This document shows positions 30,524 through 41,134 of a stretch of 64,000 nt of DNA, one piece after another. Within the stretch, counting starts at the first letter, position 1. Each line of letters begins with the position of its first letter. The position numbers and the translations under genes were made by a program. Location of the stretch: positions 1,860,001 to 1,924,000 of the forward strand of contig JAGKQI010000061.1 of NCBI GenBank assembly GCA_018806915.1, read 5' to 3'. Below the pieces are notes generated by a model. That model did no database searches, was not told the DNA's origin, and saw nothing but the letters and a program-made list of their open reading frames with translations. The stretch comes from Phytophthora colocasiae (lineage: Eukaryota; Oomycota; Peronosporomycetes; Peronosporales; Peronosporaceae).

Positions 30524-30535
30524 GGTTATGAGCCC
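30524..30535 (+). promoter_or_regulatory. Primer binding site complementary to initiator tRNA-Met anticodon arm
   Basis: GGTTATGAGCCC directly follows the LTR. It is the reverse complement of GGGCTCATAACC, the anticodon stem-loop of initiator tRNA-Met, not of a tRNA 3' end (no TGG start). This is the half-tRNA priming mode known from Drosophila copia and yeast Ty5. The ATG of gag (30528) lies inside it. Confidence 0.75.
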
Positions 30536-33500
30536 AAATACGCTGGGTCCAAACGACGTCCTGCGAGAGGATAATTATTTCCTCTGGGAATTCAATTGCC
30601 GAATGGCACTTGCAAGGAAAGACCTGCTGGATCACGTTGAGATGAAGCCAGAGGATGCAGCTAAACGGGAGACCGAGGCGTGGAAAGCCGCCGATTTCAA
30701 GGCGTTGGCTGTCATCTCTAACTTACTAAGTCCAGTGTACCAGTCCATGATCCGTGATTCTAAGTCTGCTAAGGAAGCGTGGGAAATGCTGCGAGAATTC
30801 TTCGTCAAACAGAATTGCATAATCGCGTTACGCTTCGCAAGAAACTACATGAGTTTCAGATGCCGTCGGGAGGAGACTTAATGGACCATATGCTGAAATT
30901 TGACGATCTCTGCTTGAGGTCGTCTGCCGTTGGTGATCAACTGAGTGACGATGAAAAGTTGGTGATACTACTTGGAAGCCTGTCAAGCGAATATGATGCC
31001 ATGGTGAAGATAATTGAGGCTCACTCGTCGCTGACACTAATGGATGCTAAAGAAATGCTCCGTCGAGAATCCGAGACCCTCAAGAAACGAGAAACGCAAG
31101 AAGAGGCTTTTAACGCATCCGCACGTGGAGGAAATGGGAGTAAACGACGCTTCAACAACGGCAGAGGACGTGGCCGTGGAAGCCAACATGGACGTGGTCA
31201 GAATAGTGGTCGTGGTGGTCAACGGGGTCAATACGGTGGTTCGTTTATGAGTAGCGGAGCTACTCGGTTTAATGGACAATGTTTCGAATGCAAGCAGTAC
31301 GGACATATGCGCCATGAGTGTCCAAAGAAGAACAACGAAGGTGATTCGGATGAGGTTGTGTTCGCTGCGACGAAAGAGACTACGACATCGTGGTTGCTAG
31401 ACAGTGGGGCTAGCGCACATATGACATTCAGTCGAGGTGATTTCATTGAGTTTCGTCCGCTTGAATCGCCTATTGACATTGTTGTTGCTAGTGGCCAACG
31501 TCTACGTGCTGTAGGAGTCGGTACCGTTCGCTTCCAGGGTGACGGATACCGAGTGATCAAGGTCTCGGAAGTTCTATTAGTACCCGAACTGGACAGACGC
31601 TTGCTGTCCATTCCCTCATTGGTGGCGAGAGGGGCATCTGTCGGATTTTCTGGTGATGGGTGCACTATCAGTTTCGACGGGGATTTAGTTGCGCATGTGG
31701 AGAAGCGGGATAAGCTATTTGTGTGGGATGTCGTGGCGTCGACAGGAACGAATATTGACCAAGTAGTCGCAGCATCAGCGGGAGAATCCTCGGAATCCCT
31801 ATGGCACGAGCGTCTTGGTCATGTGTCGAAGAAGAAGATGGTTCTGGTGTCACGTGCTGCGACGGGTGTTCCAAGAAGTAAAGCAGAAGAAGAACAAGCG
31901 CCATGCACAGGCTGTGTTTGTGGGAAAATGACTGTGAGTCCCTTTTCGAAGCAGTCCGGAAGCGTAGTGAAGACTCATGGTCTATTGGACATCGTGCATT
32001 CTGACGTTATGGGTCCGATGAAGCCTTTGTCAAAAGGGGGAGCGAAATATGTAGTTACATTCGTTGATGACTACTCGCGTTTTGTGCATGTGTACCTCAT
32101 AAAGGCGAAGTCCGACGTTTTTCCCCAAGTTCAAGGAGTACAAGCAATTGGTTGAGACACAGACGGGTTTTCGGGTTTGCAGCCTTAGTAGCGATAATGG
32201 CGGGGCGTATTTGAGCAAGCGTTTTGGAGAATTCTTTGCGGCGGCATTGTCCACCAGACATCTACACCTCACACACCTCAGCAAAATGGAGTAGCTGAGC
32301 GTATGAGTGGAAATGGCTCGGTCAATGTTGTATCATCGAAGCTTGGGACGTGAATGGTGGGGTGATGCAATGAACACGACCGTCTACATCCTCAATCGTG
32401 TTCCAAATACGACCGGCCACAGGCAACCCCATACGAGGTGTTTACAGGACTCAAACCAGACCTTAAGCATTTGCGAGTCTTTGGGGCGAAGGGTTTTGTC
32501 CATGTGGACAAGTCACGACGCAGCAAATGGGATGCACAGGCTCACCCGTGTGTATTCCTTGGATATGCAGTAGGATCGAAAGCATATCGAGTTTGGGACT
32601 GTGAAGAAAATCGAGTGGTGACGACAAGAACAGTCTCGCTAGATGAACATCCTGTGAATGGGTATCAAACAGTGGTTCACGTCTCCCTTGGTGATTGACG
32701 ATGATGTGGACCCAGAGCATCCAAATTCATTTTCTGGAAGTAATGAGGGTGTTGAAATGGTCGAAGATGCTAGTGGCCCTGTCGACATGGAGATTGACTC
32801 CGCTCCATAACGGTCACCTCAAGTACAAGGTGGTGATAATGTGTTGTCTCGTAGAGGGGGAGATGGAAGCCCTGCACCAGTACCATCACAGTCGGGTGCT
32901 CGATCTACTCAACAACGCATACTCTCGCCATCATATCAATCATCAGAAGTAATCCCGTCGTCATTTCGTCAGTTTACGCGTAATAGAGATCTTCCACGAA
33001 GTGACAATCTGGTATTTGGACCAACTAGAGCTCGTTAAATTCGAATTTCCTCTCAGCAACAGCCACATCTGCTGGAATCAGGTTCGCCGCGCGCTGGTTT
33101 ACAGACATCGCCAAGTTACCCCGCGTTACCGCCTAATCAAGATCCGACAACTCAAGATGAGAACGGACCGCTGCTACTGGAGAACGGCGAGAGCCGCTAC
33201 AATAACACGTCTACAAATGGCTACAGTTCAGATGGAAGTATTGGTGAGCCTGACTCCAAACGTCCACGAATCGATGATGGATACGAGATTGCTCATGCTG
33301 CTGCTGAAGCTGTTCCTAACTCTTTCAAGGAGGCGATGAAATCTTCTGAAGCCGACAAATGGAGAGAAGCTTGTCGAGCTGAAATTCGAGCGCATGTTCG
33401 GAACCACACGTGGGATTTAGTGTATCGACCACAAGGAGCACGGGTTATCGGTCATAAGTGGGTCTTCGCACTCCAACGAGATGAACATGGCAACATCATC

Positions 33501-34883
33501 AGGTACAAGGCGCGATTGGTTGCTCTTGGATGCTTTCAAACATTTGGAGTTGATTATACGACGACCTACTCGCCTGTTGCAAGCCTCAACACCGTGCGGG
33601 TTTTCTTGGCTCTTTGTTGCCAACTTGGATATGTGGTGGAGCAATATGACGTTGAAACTGCGTTTCTGAATGGCGATCTAGAGGAGGAAGTGTACATGAC
33701 GATACCAGAAGGAATCTGAGTCCAAGATGGTATGGTGTGCCGACTTTGCCGAAGTCTTTACGGTCTAAAACAGGCTGCTGCGGTTTGGCACAAAACGATT
33801 CGCCGGGTGTTCATTTCGATGGGATTCCCACAATGCCGATCGGATCCTTGTTTGTTTGTTCGCGTCGGGTCCAATGGCGCAGTCTTCGTTGTGCTGTATG
33901 CCGATGACCTGCTAATTGGCTGTGCGGACCCAGTGGAGGCGTCGAGCATTGCGACGAATTTGAGTGCACACTTTCGACTGAAATCTCTAGGAGATGCACG
34001 CTTCATCCTCGGAATGGAGGTGCAGTATGATATTAGGAAAGGGGAGCTGTTTGTCCGGCAGGCGCAAAATATCTCAAGAATGCTCCAAAGATTTGGACAA
34101 GATGAAGCGTTTGCAGTTCGAAATCCGTGCATTATTGGTCAAGATCTACGTGCAAGCGATGATCACCCACGCCTGGATGCCAAGAAGCCCTATCGTGAAT
34201 TAATTGGGTCATTACTCTATGTGGCAAATGCTACCCGACCTGATATTTGCGTTGCGGTCAGTATGCTGTCTCAATACCTCGAAGATCCACGTGAAATGCA
34301 TTGGAAGGCTGCAGCCCGCGTATTGCGCTACCTTAAAGGAACTGCTCATAATGGGATCAAGTACAAGCGGGAACACAAGTTCAAAATGCAGGCATTTAGC
34401 GACGCCAATTGGGGAAGCGACTTGGCGACTCGACGTTCAACGTCTCGGGTTTTGGTGCAAATATGTGGTGGTCCCGTTGTATTCAAAGAGAAGAAACAAA
34501 CGACAGTCGCTCTATCTTCAGCTGAGGCTGAGTATATGGCACTCGCAGTCACGGTGCAAGAGGTGTTATGGGCGCGACAGTTGCTAAAGGAGATGTGTGT
34601 GAAGGTTTCTGGTGCGACCAAGGTTATGGTGGACAACAATGCCGCGATAAGCATGGCAATCAACAGTGGATATACTCCACGTGCTAAACACATCGACCTT
34701 CGCGTGCACTTTATCGGAGACCATGTTGAAAAACAAGATATCGCCGGTGAGCACGTGAAATCTTCGCTCCAGTTAGCTGACTATCTGACGAAGCCTCTTC
34801 CTACTCCCCACTTTGCTACACTAGTAAAATTGAGTGGTGTCGTGGCAACGAAGCAAGGAGTGCAAGTTGAGGGGGAGTGTTGA
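30528..34883 (+). pseudogene. Copia gag-pol polyprotein, multiply interrupted
   Basis: Gag starts MSPNTLGPNDVLREDNYFLW. A one-base shift near 30815 moves to the frame running to 32155. That frame has the zinc knuckle CFECKQYGHMRHEC, the protease motif LLDSGASAHMT, the GAG-pre-integrase LWHERLGHVS and the integrase start VTFVDDYSRF. Further shifts near 32130, 32240, 32300 and 32430 split the integrase (SDNGG and NGVAER can still be read). The reverse transcriptase resumes at 33336 (HKWVFALQRDEHGNIIRYKARL, YDVETAFLNGDLEEEVY). It is cut by a single in-frame TGA at 33717 and continues SLYGLKQAAAVWH and LYADDLLIG. RNase H follows with SDANWGSD and SSAEAEYMAL. The element encoded all steps of its own replication before decay. 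Confidence 0.92.
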
Positions 34884-35091
34884 AGTCTTGCACACTGTCA
34901 CAGATTGTGAGCTGTACATAAAGGCAACTTGCCTAAGAGTGATGATCAGTGAACATTCCAGAATGACTTGAGGTCATTCTAGTGTTCTAGAAGGCATAGC
35001 ACAAGTGTAGGAACAGCAAAACACACTTTTGGGTAAATACAACCACTTTCGATTTTACACTGCATCGCACAAGAGAGTTAAGAGCGTTTTA
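34878..35091 (+). repeat. Copia 3' LTR
   Basis: Preceded by the polypurine tract TTGAGGGGGAG (34867-34877). Begins TGTTGAAGTCTTGC. The 3' end at 35091 is set by TGCTT directly after it. Confidence 0.92.
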
Positions 35092-35488
35092 TGCTTGAGG
35101 TAAGTGTCGTGCGCAAATCCTCTGTCAGATCTGAGACATAACCAAGGACCGTCACGCTCTTCGGAGTGAGTCTCTTGTAATCAGACTTGACTTGACTATT
35201 ACGAGTAATAACCCACCCTGACAGTTCAGTCGCAAAGTGCAGATGGTAAACGGGATTAATCCCTGGGCACAAACGTTCTCGGTTGGTTAGAGCCTCTACC
35301 TTTACACGTTTTGGCAATATCAAAGCTATATAGTGGAATCAAGGCATATTTTATACTTTCTAAGCTTTGAAATCCAATACAACTCAAAACAAAGTATGCA
35401 TCAAATTCATGCATATTATTCTGTGTTGTTTGATTTCACTGAATGTAAAAATGCAAATTGAAAGAAGAGAGAACTTTAGGCTACTTTT
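35092..35488. other. Spacer right of the Copia element
   Basis: A minus ORF of about 80 codons (VKVEALTNRERLCPGINPVY, TPKSVTVLGYVSDL) reaches into the Copia LTR. Its codons left of 35092 are therefore not original. The content is not recognised and it may be a transposon leftover. Confidence 0.3.
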
Positions 35489-35915
35489 TTAGTACTCCGG
35501 TGACATCCCCATTCCGTGATCGCTGTAGGAAACCTCGTCGCTATCTGATTCCGAAGCGTCCAATCCAGAATCGCCCACAAAGTCCGAGTCCGACCCGAAT
35601 CTTGGTGCTTGTTGGGGGTCACCGTGTTCTGGGGCTCTGGCCCTACAGTTGGAAATATCTTCGATGAGGCGTACATTTTCGCGACTCTGACGCTCGATGA
35701 CACTGATGAACTGGATCACGTCAGGAGGTGGCACTGGAAACGCTTCGTTGAGAGTTCGGTTGTACCGTTCCAGAGGGTTATTCGTTCTATTCACGATGTC
35801 TTCGTTCAATCCATTGATATTCCACCACTCCGGCACAAATTTCTTGATCCATGTTAGCTTAAAATATTTCCAGAACACTTCTTCCAGTTGTCCTTTGAAT
35901 AAGAGATTCCTTGGT
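35489..35915 (-). pseudogene. MULE-type transposase, C-terminal piece
   Basis: The minus strand reads WKYFKLTWIKKFVPEWWNIN, RTNNPLERYNRTLNEAFPVP and FISVIERQSRENVRLIE, then an acidic Ser-rich tail to 35489. The NNPLER(Y/F)NR block is the usual end of MULE catalytic domains. Its matching N-terminal piece is at 37106-37375, with other transposons in between. Confidence 0.65.
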
Positions 35916-36408
35916 CGCCACAGTCACGCTTGATAATGTGGCGAACATCTTGAACCCGCGAAAAACAATATCACATCGACGGATCACAGTGCGGCGATCA
36001 ATGCAGCCTTCGCGCATGGCGAGACTCACCTCAGCCTCCGAAATGTACATGGGTTTTTGGCGAGAGATGTAGTACTTATTGAGAGCATCCCGTGCGGCCG
36101 TTGTAATGACTGATTCTTGACGTTTCCAGCGGTACCACGTCGAGCGGTGGACGCCGACAGCTACTGCTGCAGCAGTCACAGTCGCCGCCCCCCGGTCAAG
36201 TGCTTTGAGCTTAACTTTATTCTTGTTTTTTGGACGGCGCATCGTTGAGAATGCGGGAGTAGGGATGGATGGCATCGAGCCGCCAACGCAGAGTGAATGG
36301 TGCTGCGCGATTCAAACTTTTTACTTCTCGTAAAAAGCATAGTCTTTTATGATATTTATATAAGCTGTAGCCTTTTTACCTCTGTCTCATTGAATCCGAT
36401 TTTTACGG
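35916..36408 (-). pseudogene. Pogo-like transposon, left end: TIR and HTH N-terminus
   Basis: The element end is the 17-bp terminal repeat at 36392-36408 (minus strand CCGTAAAAATCGGATTC), next to the target dinucleotide TA. A short AT-rich leader follows, then the ATG at 36275 (or 36239). The protein start is basic with a helix-turn-helix (VTAAAVAVGVHRSTWYRWKR), then EVSLAMREGCIDRRTVIRRC, as in CENP-B/pogo-type DNA-binding ends. It stops at the MULE piece around 35915. The catalytic half is at 37388-38865 on the plus strand. Confidence 0.65.
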
Positions 36409-37105
36409 TATGCATTATCCGCGATCAAAAAATAGCCACTCTCTGCGCTGCGTAGTTCTCCACTTAGTTTGCATTGCTGAAAGGCTCGGCTATCATTACA
36501 GCTTCCTGGTTGCGCGACGTTAATGTATGTAAAGCGGTAGCGATAGTCACAGCAGGCCTGCACGTTAACTCCATAACACTGGTAGTGTCCGCTGTAATAC
36601 CGCTGAGACCCAACACCATCCGTCTCAGCCATGCGAGGCGCTCGAAGTGTACACAGCCAACTATCGACACAGCCCACAGAACCGGAGAAGATTCCTGAAA
36701 TTTAGCGTTACGACGACAGGCACCCGGAGGTTGTCGACGATGATATTATGGCTCTTCCTCACATCCGTGTTGTTGACGTACGGTCGCGAAGGCGGCTGCA
36801 CTCGCCTCTCGTGCACTTGGAGATCTTGGGAAGACCAGAGCGAGCTCTGTGGTGCTGTTAATGGCCGCGATTACTAGCCAGAAAATGCGATAGGCAGAAG
36901 ACTTACTTATGCCAGCTATCCGTCGAATGTCGTTGCATGTCCCCGCCAGCAAGGTACCGAATCGTCAACTGCAGCGCGTTATCCACAGTCCCAGCCACGG
37001 CGCACCCATGCATGGGGAGAATGCAACAGCTTTGGAGCCAGTATGCCTTCAAGTCGAGTGAATGCGGCAGCCGGCATGCGATAGCTGGCCTCAAACTGGG
37101 TCTCT
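36409..37105 (-). pseudogene. PIF/Harbinger transposase, N-terminal and first catalytic part
   Basis: Minus strand: FEASYRMPAAAFTRLEGILA, then LQLTIRYLAGG, DIRRIAGISKSSAYRIFW and the DDE_Tnp_4 core. The core shows GCVDSWLCTLRAPRMAET, YYSGHYQCYGVNVQACCDYR and YFLIADNAY (catalytic Asp in DNAY), spread over several frames. It breaks off exactly at TA next to the pogo-like terminal repeat. The missing end is at 38866 on the plus strand and begins VCDRHMLTPFTK. Confidence 0.72.
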
Positions 37106-37375
37106 TGTAGTTGGAGGTAGTTGAGGAGAAGTTCATACACCCGTGTAGTTTTTCCAGATGTCAATGCGTACCAGATTGGAAGGTACAGGTCCGAAATTGG
37201 GTCATACATCATAACAATCACCAGTTGGTAGAAGCGAATTGGGACACAACGATAGGTCGCGTCAATGCAAAGAGAGGATTGACGCTGCTTCATTCGATCC
37301 ATGAGCTTTAAGTGGGCCCATCCAATCACCCTGTGTAGAACTTCGTCTTCGTAATACGTCAAATGAAACTGAAAA
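37106..37375 (-). pseudogene. MULE-type transposase, DDE start
   Basis: Minus strand: MTYYEDEVLHRVIGWAHLKL, SSLCIDATYRCVPIRFYQL (first catalytic Asp), MYDPISDLYLPIWYALTSGKT. At QLQETQ it passes without a stop into Harbinger sequence, so the Harbinger insertion lies here (about 37105). Its continuation is the piece at 35489-35915. Confidence 0.62.
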
Positions 37376-37387
37376 TGTTTTTTGTCC

Positions 37388-38865
37388 CGGGCTGTGTTTC
37401 ACGTCGCAACATCAGAAACCCTGAGCTGGAGAAAAAGTAAGTTTTATTTTTTTGCGCAGTGTATGCGCCCGACACTAACTTTCCTATTTAGATTCTCACT
37501 TGGATTGTAGAAATGCGTAAAATTCGATATCTTTGTGTATCTATGGAGTGTCTGCTGCTAATGTTGGCTCGATACGACCCAGAGCATTTCAAAATGCGCA
37601 CTCGGGGTGGAAACATCTCCTCCCTAAAACGCTTTTGAAAACGCAATCGCCTGTCAATCCGACAGATCACGCACAAGGGTAGGAAGAAGCGCAAAGACAT
37701 GGAGGTAATATTTTAAAATTTAATGTTTTAACGATCTAAACCTACTTTTTTTCTGTGATAAATAGCTCGTTGCAAACGTATTTGCTCAGTCAATTCAACA
37801 TGTCATAGAGGAAGACGGTACCCTTTCTGCAGCGTGGTGATGCCAAGCTTGCCGCCGTGTTCAATATGGACCAAACAGCCATTTACATTGATATGGCCGG
37901 AAAGACAACAATCGATTTCATCGGAAGCCCAACTGTGGACGTCCAGCAAGGTACATTTCTAATAATGTTGCTTTTGGAGGAGAAATTTTAATTGCTATGC
38001 ATTTTTGACTTACAGGTAGTGAAATCAACGGTTTTGGAGCATCCGTTTTTCTTACTGCATCAGCGACGGAAATCAAATTGCCTCCGCTGATCGTGTTTGC
38101 TGGTATCCCAGGGGGGACTATATCCCAGGAGGTTTGGAATCCAATGCTTGGTTCCCCTGGAGCCGAGCATACAGTCCAAAAGAAGGCGTTTTGAAATGAG
38201 GTGGTGATGAAAGAGTGGATTGAACGGGTAAAGTTTAGCATTTTTATTTAAAAAAATTATTTTGTTTAACTGAACTTTGTTGATAAAATAGGTTTGAAAA
38301 CCTAGTGTTCAAGGTTGCCAACAGCTGCTTTTGGACAGCCTTAAAGTCATTGTGGCAGCCAATGGACGTGGCAGTAATGAAGCCATTCAAAGATGCATTT
38401 CGGTACGTTTACTTTGGTATGAAATAATGCAAGTAGCTTGTTTTAACGTGGTGCGCAATTCTATTCAATAGGAGACTGTATCTCGAGCACCACCTGGACA
38501 ATCCATTCCCGGCTTCGACATCGGAGAAGCGGGCGCTCATCTCTCGCTTCGTTGTCGAAGCCTGGAACGCTGTCAAGCCCGAAACAATCGTGCGCGGGCG
38601 GGGGTGATTCCAACGGGGCCCGCGATCAAGACGGACGTTTCCGTATGGCTTGCATAGTGGCGGATGCACCGTTAGTGCAAGATGCTTAATTCGATTAAAC
38701 AATGATCATTTGCATGTAGTTTTCTTTATTAATATTGATTTTATTTTTTAATATTCCTCGGACGGGGTAAAACCTTCATCGCGATGGGTTTGTCTCCATT
38801 TTCTGCACAACCGCTTGGTGCTGTCGCACTGAATCAATTTGTCTTACCGAATCCGATTTTTACGG
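37388..38865 (+). pseudogene. Pogo-like transposon, catalytic half and right terminal repeat
   Basis: Plus strand DDE_1-type transposase. It shows FNMDQTAIYIDMAGKTTIDF (first Asp) and GSPTVDVQQG, then an intron-like gap at about 37950-38016 and IKLPPLIVFAGIPGG, SQEVWNPMLGSPGAEHTVQK. Further on come MDVAVMKPFKDAF, LYLEHHLDNPFPASTSEKRA and SRFVVEAWNAVKPETIVRG. Several stops and frame changes occur. It ends with the 17-bp terminal repeat at 38849-38865, followed by TA. The start of the protein lies at 35916-36408 in the opposite orientation. Confidence 0.7.
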
Positions 38866-39239
38866 TACGTGTGTGATAGGCACATGCTGACACCATTTAC
38901 GAAGAACGAGATCACAGATATACATCGAGATGTGCACAATTTTTATCTCAAGTGCGGATTCAAATTGAGATGTCATTTGGCATATAGACAGAGAAATGAC
39001 GCATTTTCTCTAAACCATTACTGGTTGCGCTAGACAACATGCCCCGAGTTATGGACGCAGCGACACGCCTGCACAACTACGTGCAAAACGACCGCCACAA
39101 GATTGAAAATGGGTATGATATTGTTCAAGAATGTGTGACTCTAGGACTAGTGAGGCGGCGAGGGTATGGATTGGAATATCTTCTAGGGTATGCTCCATCA
39201 ACAATAGCACCAGGACTATCGTCAAATGCATTTTTTTAG
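38866..39239 (+). pseudogene. PIF/Harbinger transposase, C-terminal part
   Basis: Begins at the TA after the pogo-like end. VCDRHMLTPFTKNEI, IHRDVHNFYL, then in other frames VRIQIEMSFGI, RIFSKPLLVALDNMPRVMDA and ATRLHNYVQND. These are the usual last blocks of DDE_Tnp_4 proteins (final acidic residue in IEMSFG). It joins in frame, across a single TA, to DNAY at 36411 if that half is turned round. Confidence 0.68.
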
Positions 39240-39432
39240 AGAAGCAATGGTCCGAACGATTAAACAGCGCAATTTAATCCGTTCCAAGTAATGCATGTGA
39301 ATCCAGGCGGACTTGCTCTACCTGACTGTTGTTCGAACTCTTAAATCTTCTCTACGTATGACTCTACTTTAGCTTCAAGACGCGCGATGATTGTGTCACG
39401 CACACCCGCCTGTTTAGCTGCCGCTAGAGCGG

Positions 39433-40033
39433 TTATTGCCTTCTCTGACTCAGCAAACGTCCTTGTCTGTTTCTTACCTGGTCGCTACCAGCAAACCTTT
39501 TCTCTAAAAGAGATAAAACTCGGTGAACGTCACTCGTACGCCTTTTTGAGCTCTGAGACACCGAACTGTTTGTTTCATCTCCGCTAGAATTATCATCAAG
39601 AGTCTCAACTCGGCTTCGCTTCGGCAAACTACCGATGGCTGCAGAGAAGGCATGAGGCCTTACTGTCAGCCACGCCCTCAAATATAGCGTCCAACTTACC
39701 GAAACAATGTGTAAAAAAATCGTTTCATGGGTTCCAGAAGTGTTCTCGGCCAGGGCGCTGGTAGCTGCGTAGTTAGCAGTAACATCTTTCCACATCTGTA
39801 TGAGCTTGTCGCTCTGTGAGAACTATATGGCTGGGGTCAATACCATTAAAACGCTCGTCCATGGAAACAGTACGACCGTATTCGACGCGATTCATCTTGT
39901 ACTCCTGCTCCACCTCGCACCAGAAGCTGTTGCGACCACGAACATGCCCAGCATCCAATTTTTTGCGACTTAGGCATGCACCCATCTCACCAAGACGATC
40001 GTGGAACAATTCTCCAAGTAGTACGTTCATCAA
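39433..40033 (-). pseudogene. Oomycete transposon-associated protein remnant
   Basis: Minus strand, two frames: NSFWCEVEQEYKMN...ERFNGIDPSHIVLT (39773-40033), then MWKDVTANYAATSALAENTS followed by an Arg/Ser-rich tail (39433-39795). The layout matches a high-copy Phytophthora protein found next to transposases (FW-x-V-x-F then MW-x-D blocks). I cannot name its function. It is broken by at least one frame change. Confidence 0.45.
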
Positions 40034-40945
40034 ACGAAAACGCAGTGCCTGGTCTTGCGTGTAGAACTAGTTACTTAGTCGAACTGGCCGCGTGCATCAG
40101 GGAGTGCGCTGCTGCGGTCATCCTGTGCGGTCACGTCGCTCTCTCGCCGCGAGCGTCCCCGGAGGACGAGCATGTTTGTGTATCCGATCTTATTGTCGAG
40201 ATTTTTGCCCTTGGAACGAACTTTGATGTGGAAGAATCGGCACGCAGTACGGAGGTCTTTTGCCATGAATGCACATAAAAAGCCTCTTTGAGTATCATCG
40301 CTTTCTTTGTGTGGAGGGTGCTGAATACGATTAACTATCTTTGATACGGCATCATCCTGGTCTTCCTGCTGGTCTTCTTGCGAGCCTGCAGAGCAGGCAC
40401 GTCGCTCTCGCAAAGAGGCTGCTTCCTGTTGTCCATGATAAAAACTACACAGCACATTTTTTTACGTAGAGGCTTGCTGCGCCACTCGATAATCCCCCCT
40501 CCCAAATTGGTGTATCCCGCCACCACTGTACACAATTCCTCACGCGGGACGAAGGGGTATCACCCTTCAATGCAGCATCCCGCAAACTCGAACGCTGATT
40601 GGCCTACACCCGTCCCTTCCCGCGGGACGAGATATATAAGACCCAGCCTTACTACAAGAGTGTACCCGCGCAAAGGAAGATAGGAAGAGGGGCAAAGGGG
40701 CCATGCCGTTCGCAGTACCAGCTGCTCTGCTGTAATTGCTGCGACGCTGATGAATGGCGAACGTGTTAAGCGGTTCCGCGTCAAGGGTACACACACAACC
40801 ACAAGGTGGATCCCCGCATTTTCGAGCGGTATACTTCTGGGAGGAGAGTGGACGATAAAGAAGTGCTTGGAGTGGTGAATGAGATGAGCCTCGCTGATTC
40901 AAAATACACGAGTATCTCAAGACAGCTACAGGTTTGTCGTATTAA
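40034..40945. other. Region with ORF fragments and a TATA-like box, left of the PiggyBac end
   Basis: A minus reading around 40075-40535 (WRSKPLRKKMCCVVFIMDNR, AFMAKDLRTACRFFHIK) may be a remnant of an unidentified transposon gene. Around 40540-40650 are GC-rich CGCGGGACGA repeats and a TATATAAGACC box (plus, near 40632). No complete gene was seen. Confidence 0.35.
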
Positions 40946-41134
40946 CTCTTTCTCTACCGACGTCGTATAATACGCCATAGCAATTTCGCTATGGCGTAAC
41001 TTACGACGTTGAGGGTGGAGAATGACTCACACTATAGCTTAATCAAGTTATTTTCTTGCAAATAAGATGAGAGAGGTAAAATTGAATTTGAAAAGAGATG
41101 CCACAACGGGAAAGAGGTACGTTGTCAACGGGAA

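Larger units (their letters stand above)
30310..35091 (+). mobile_element. Copia-type LTR retrotransposon, complete with target duplication
   Basis: Two 214-bp LTRs (30310-30523 and 34878-35091) differ at about five positions by eye. A 5-bp target duplication TGCTT lies at 30305-30309 and 35092-35096. The order gag, protease, integrase, reverse transcriptase, RNase H is that of Ty1/copia. A primer site lies at 30524-30535 and a polypurine tract at 34864-34877. The target was a short palindrome (AGCGTTCACTAC...GTAGTGAATGCT). Several frameshifts and one stop make this copy non-autonomous now, though the structure is intact. Confidence 0.95.

Noticed and set aside
35078..35323. Minus ORF next to the Copia element
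   Set aside because: Its end lies in the LTR, so at least part of it is created by the insertion. The remaining 75 codons match nothing I know; kept only as a note.
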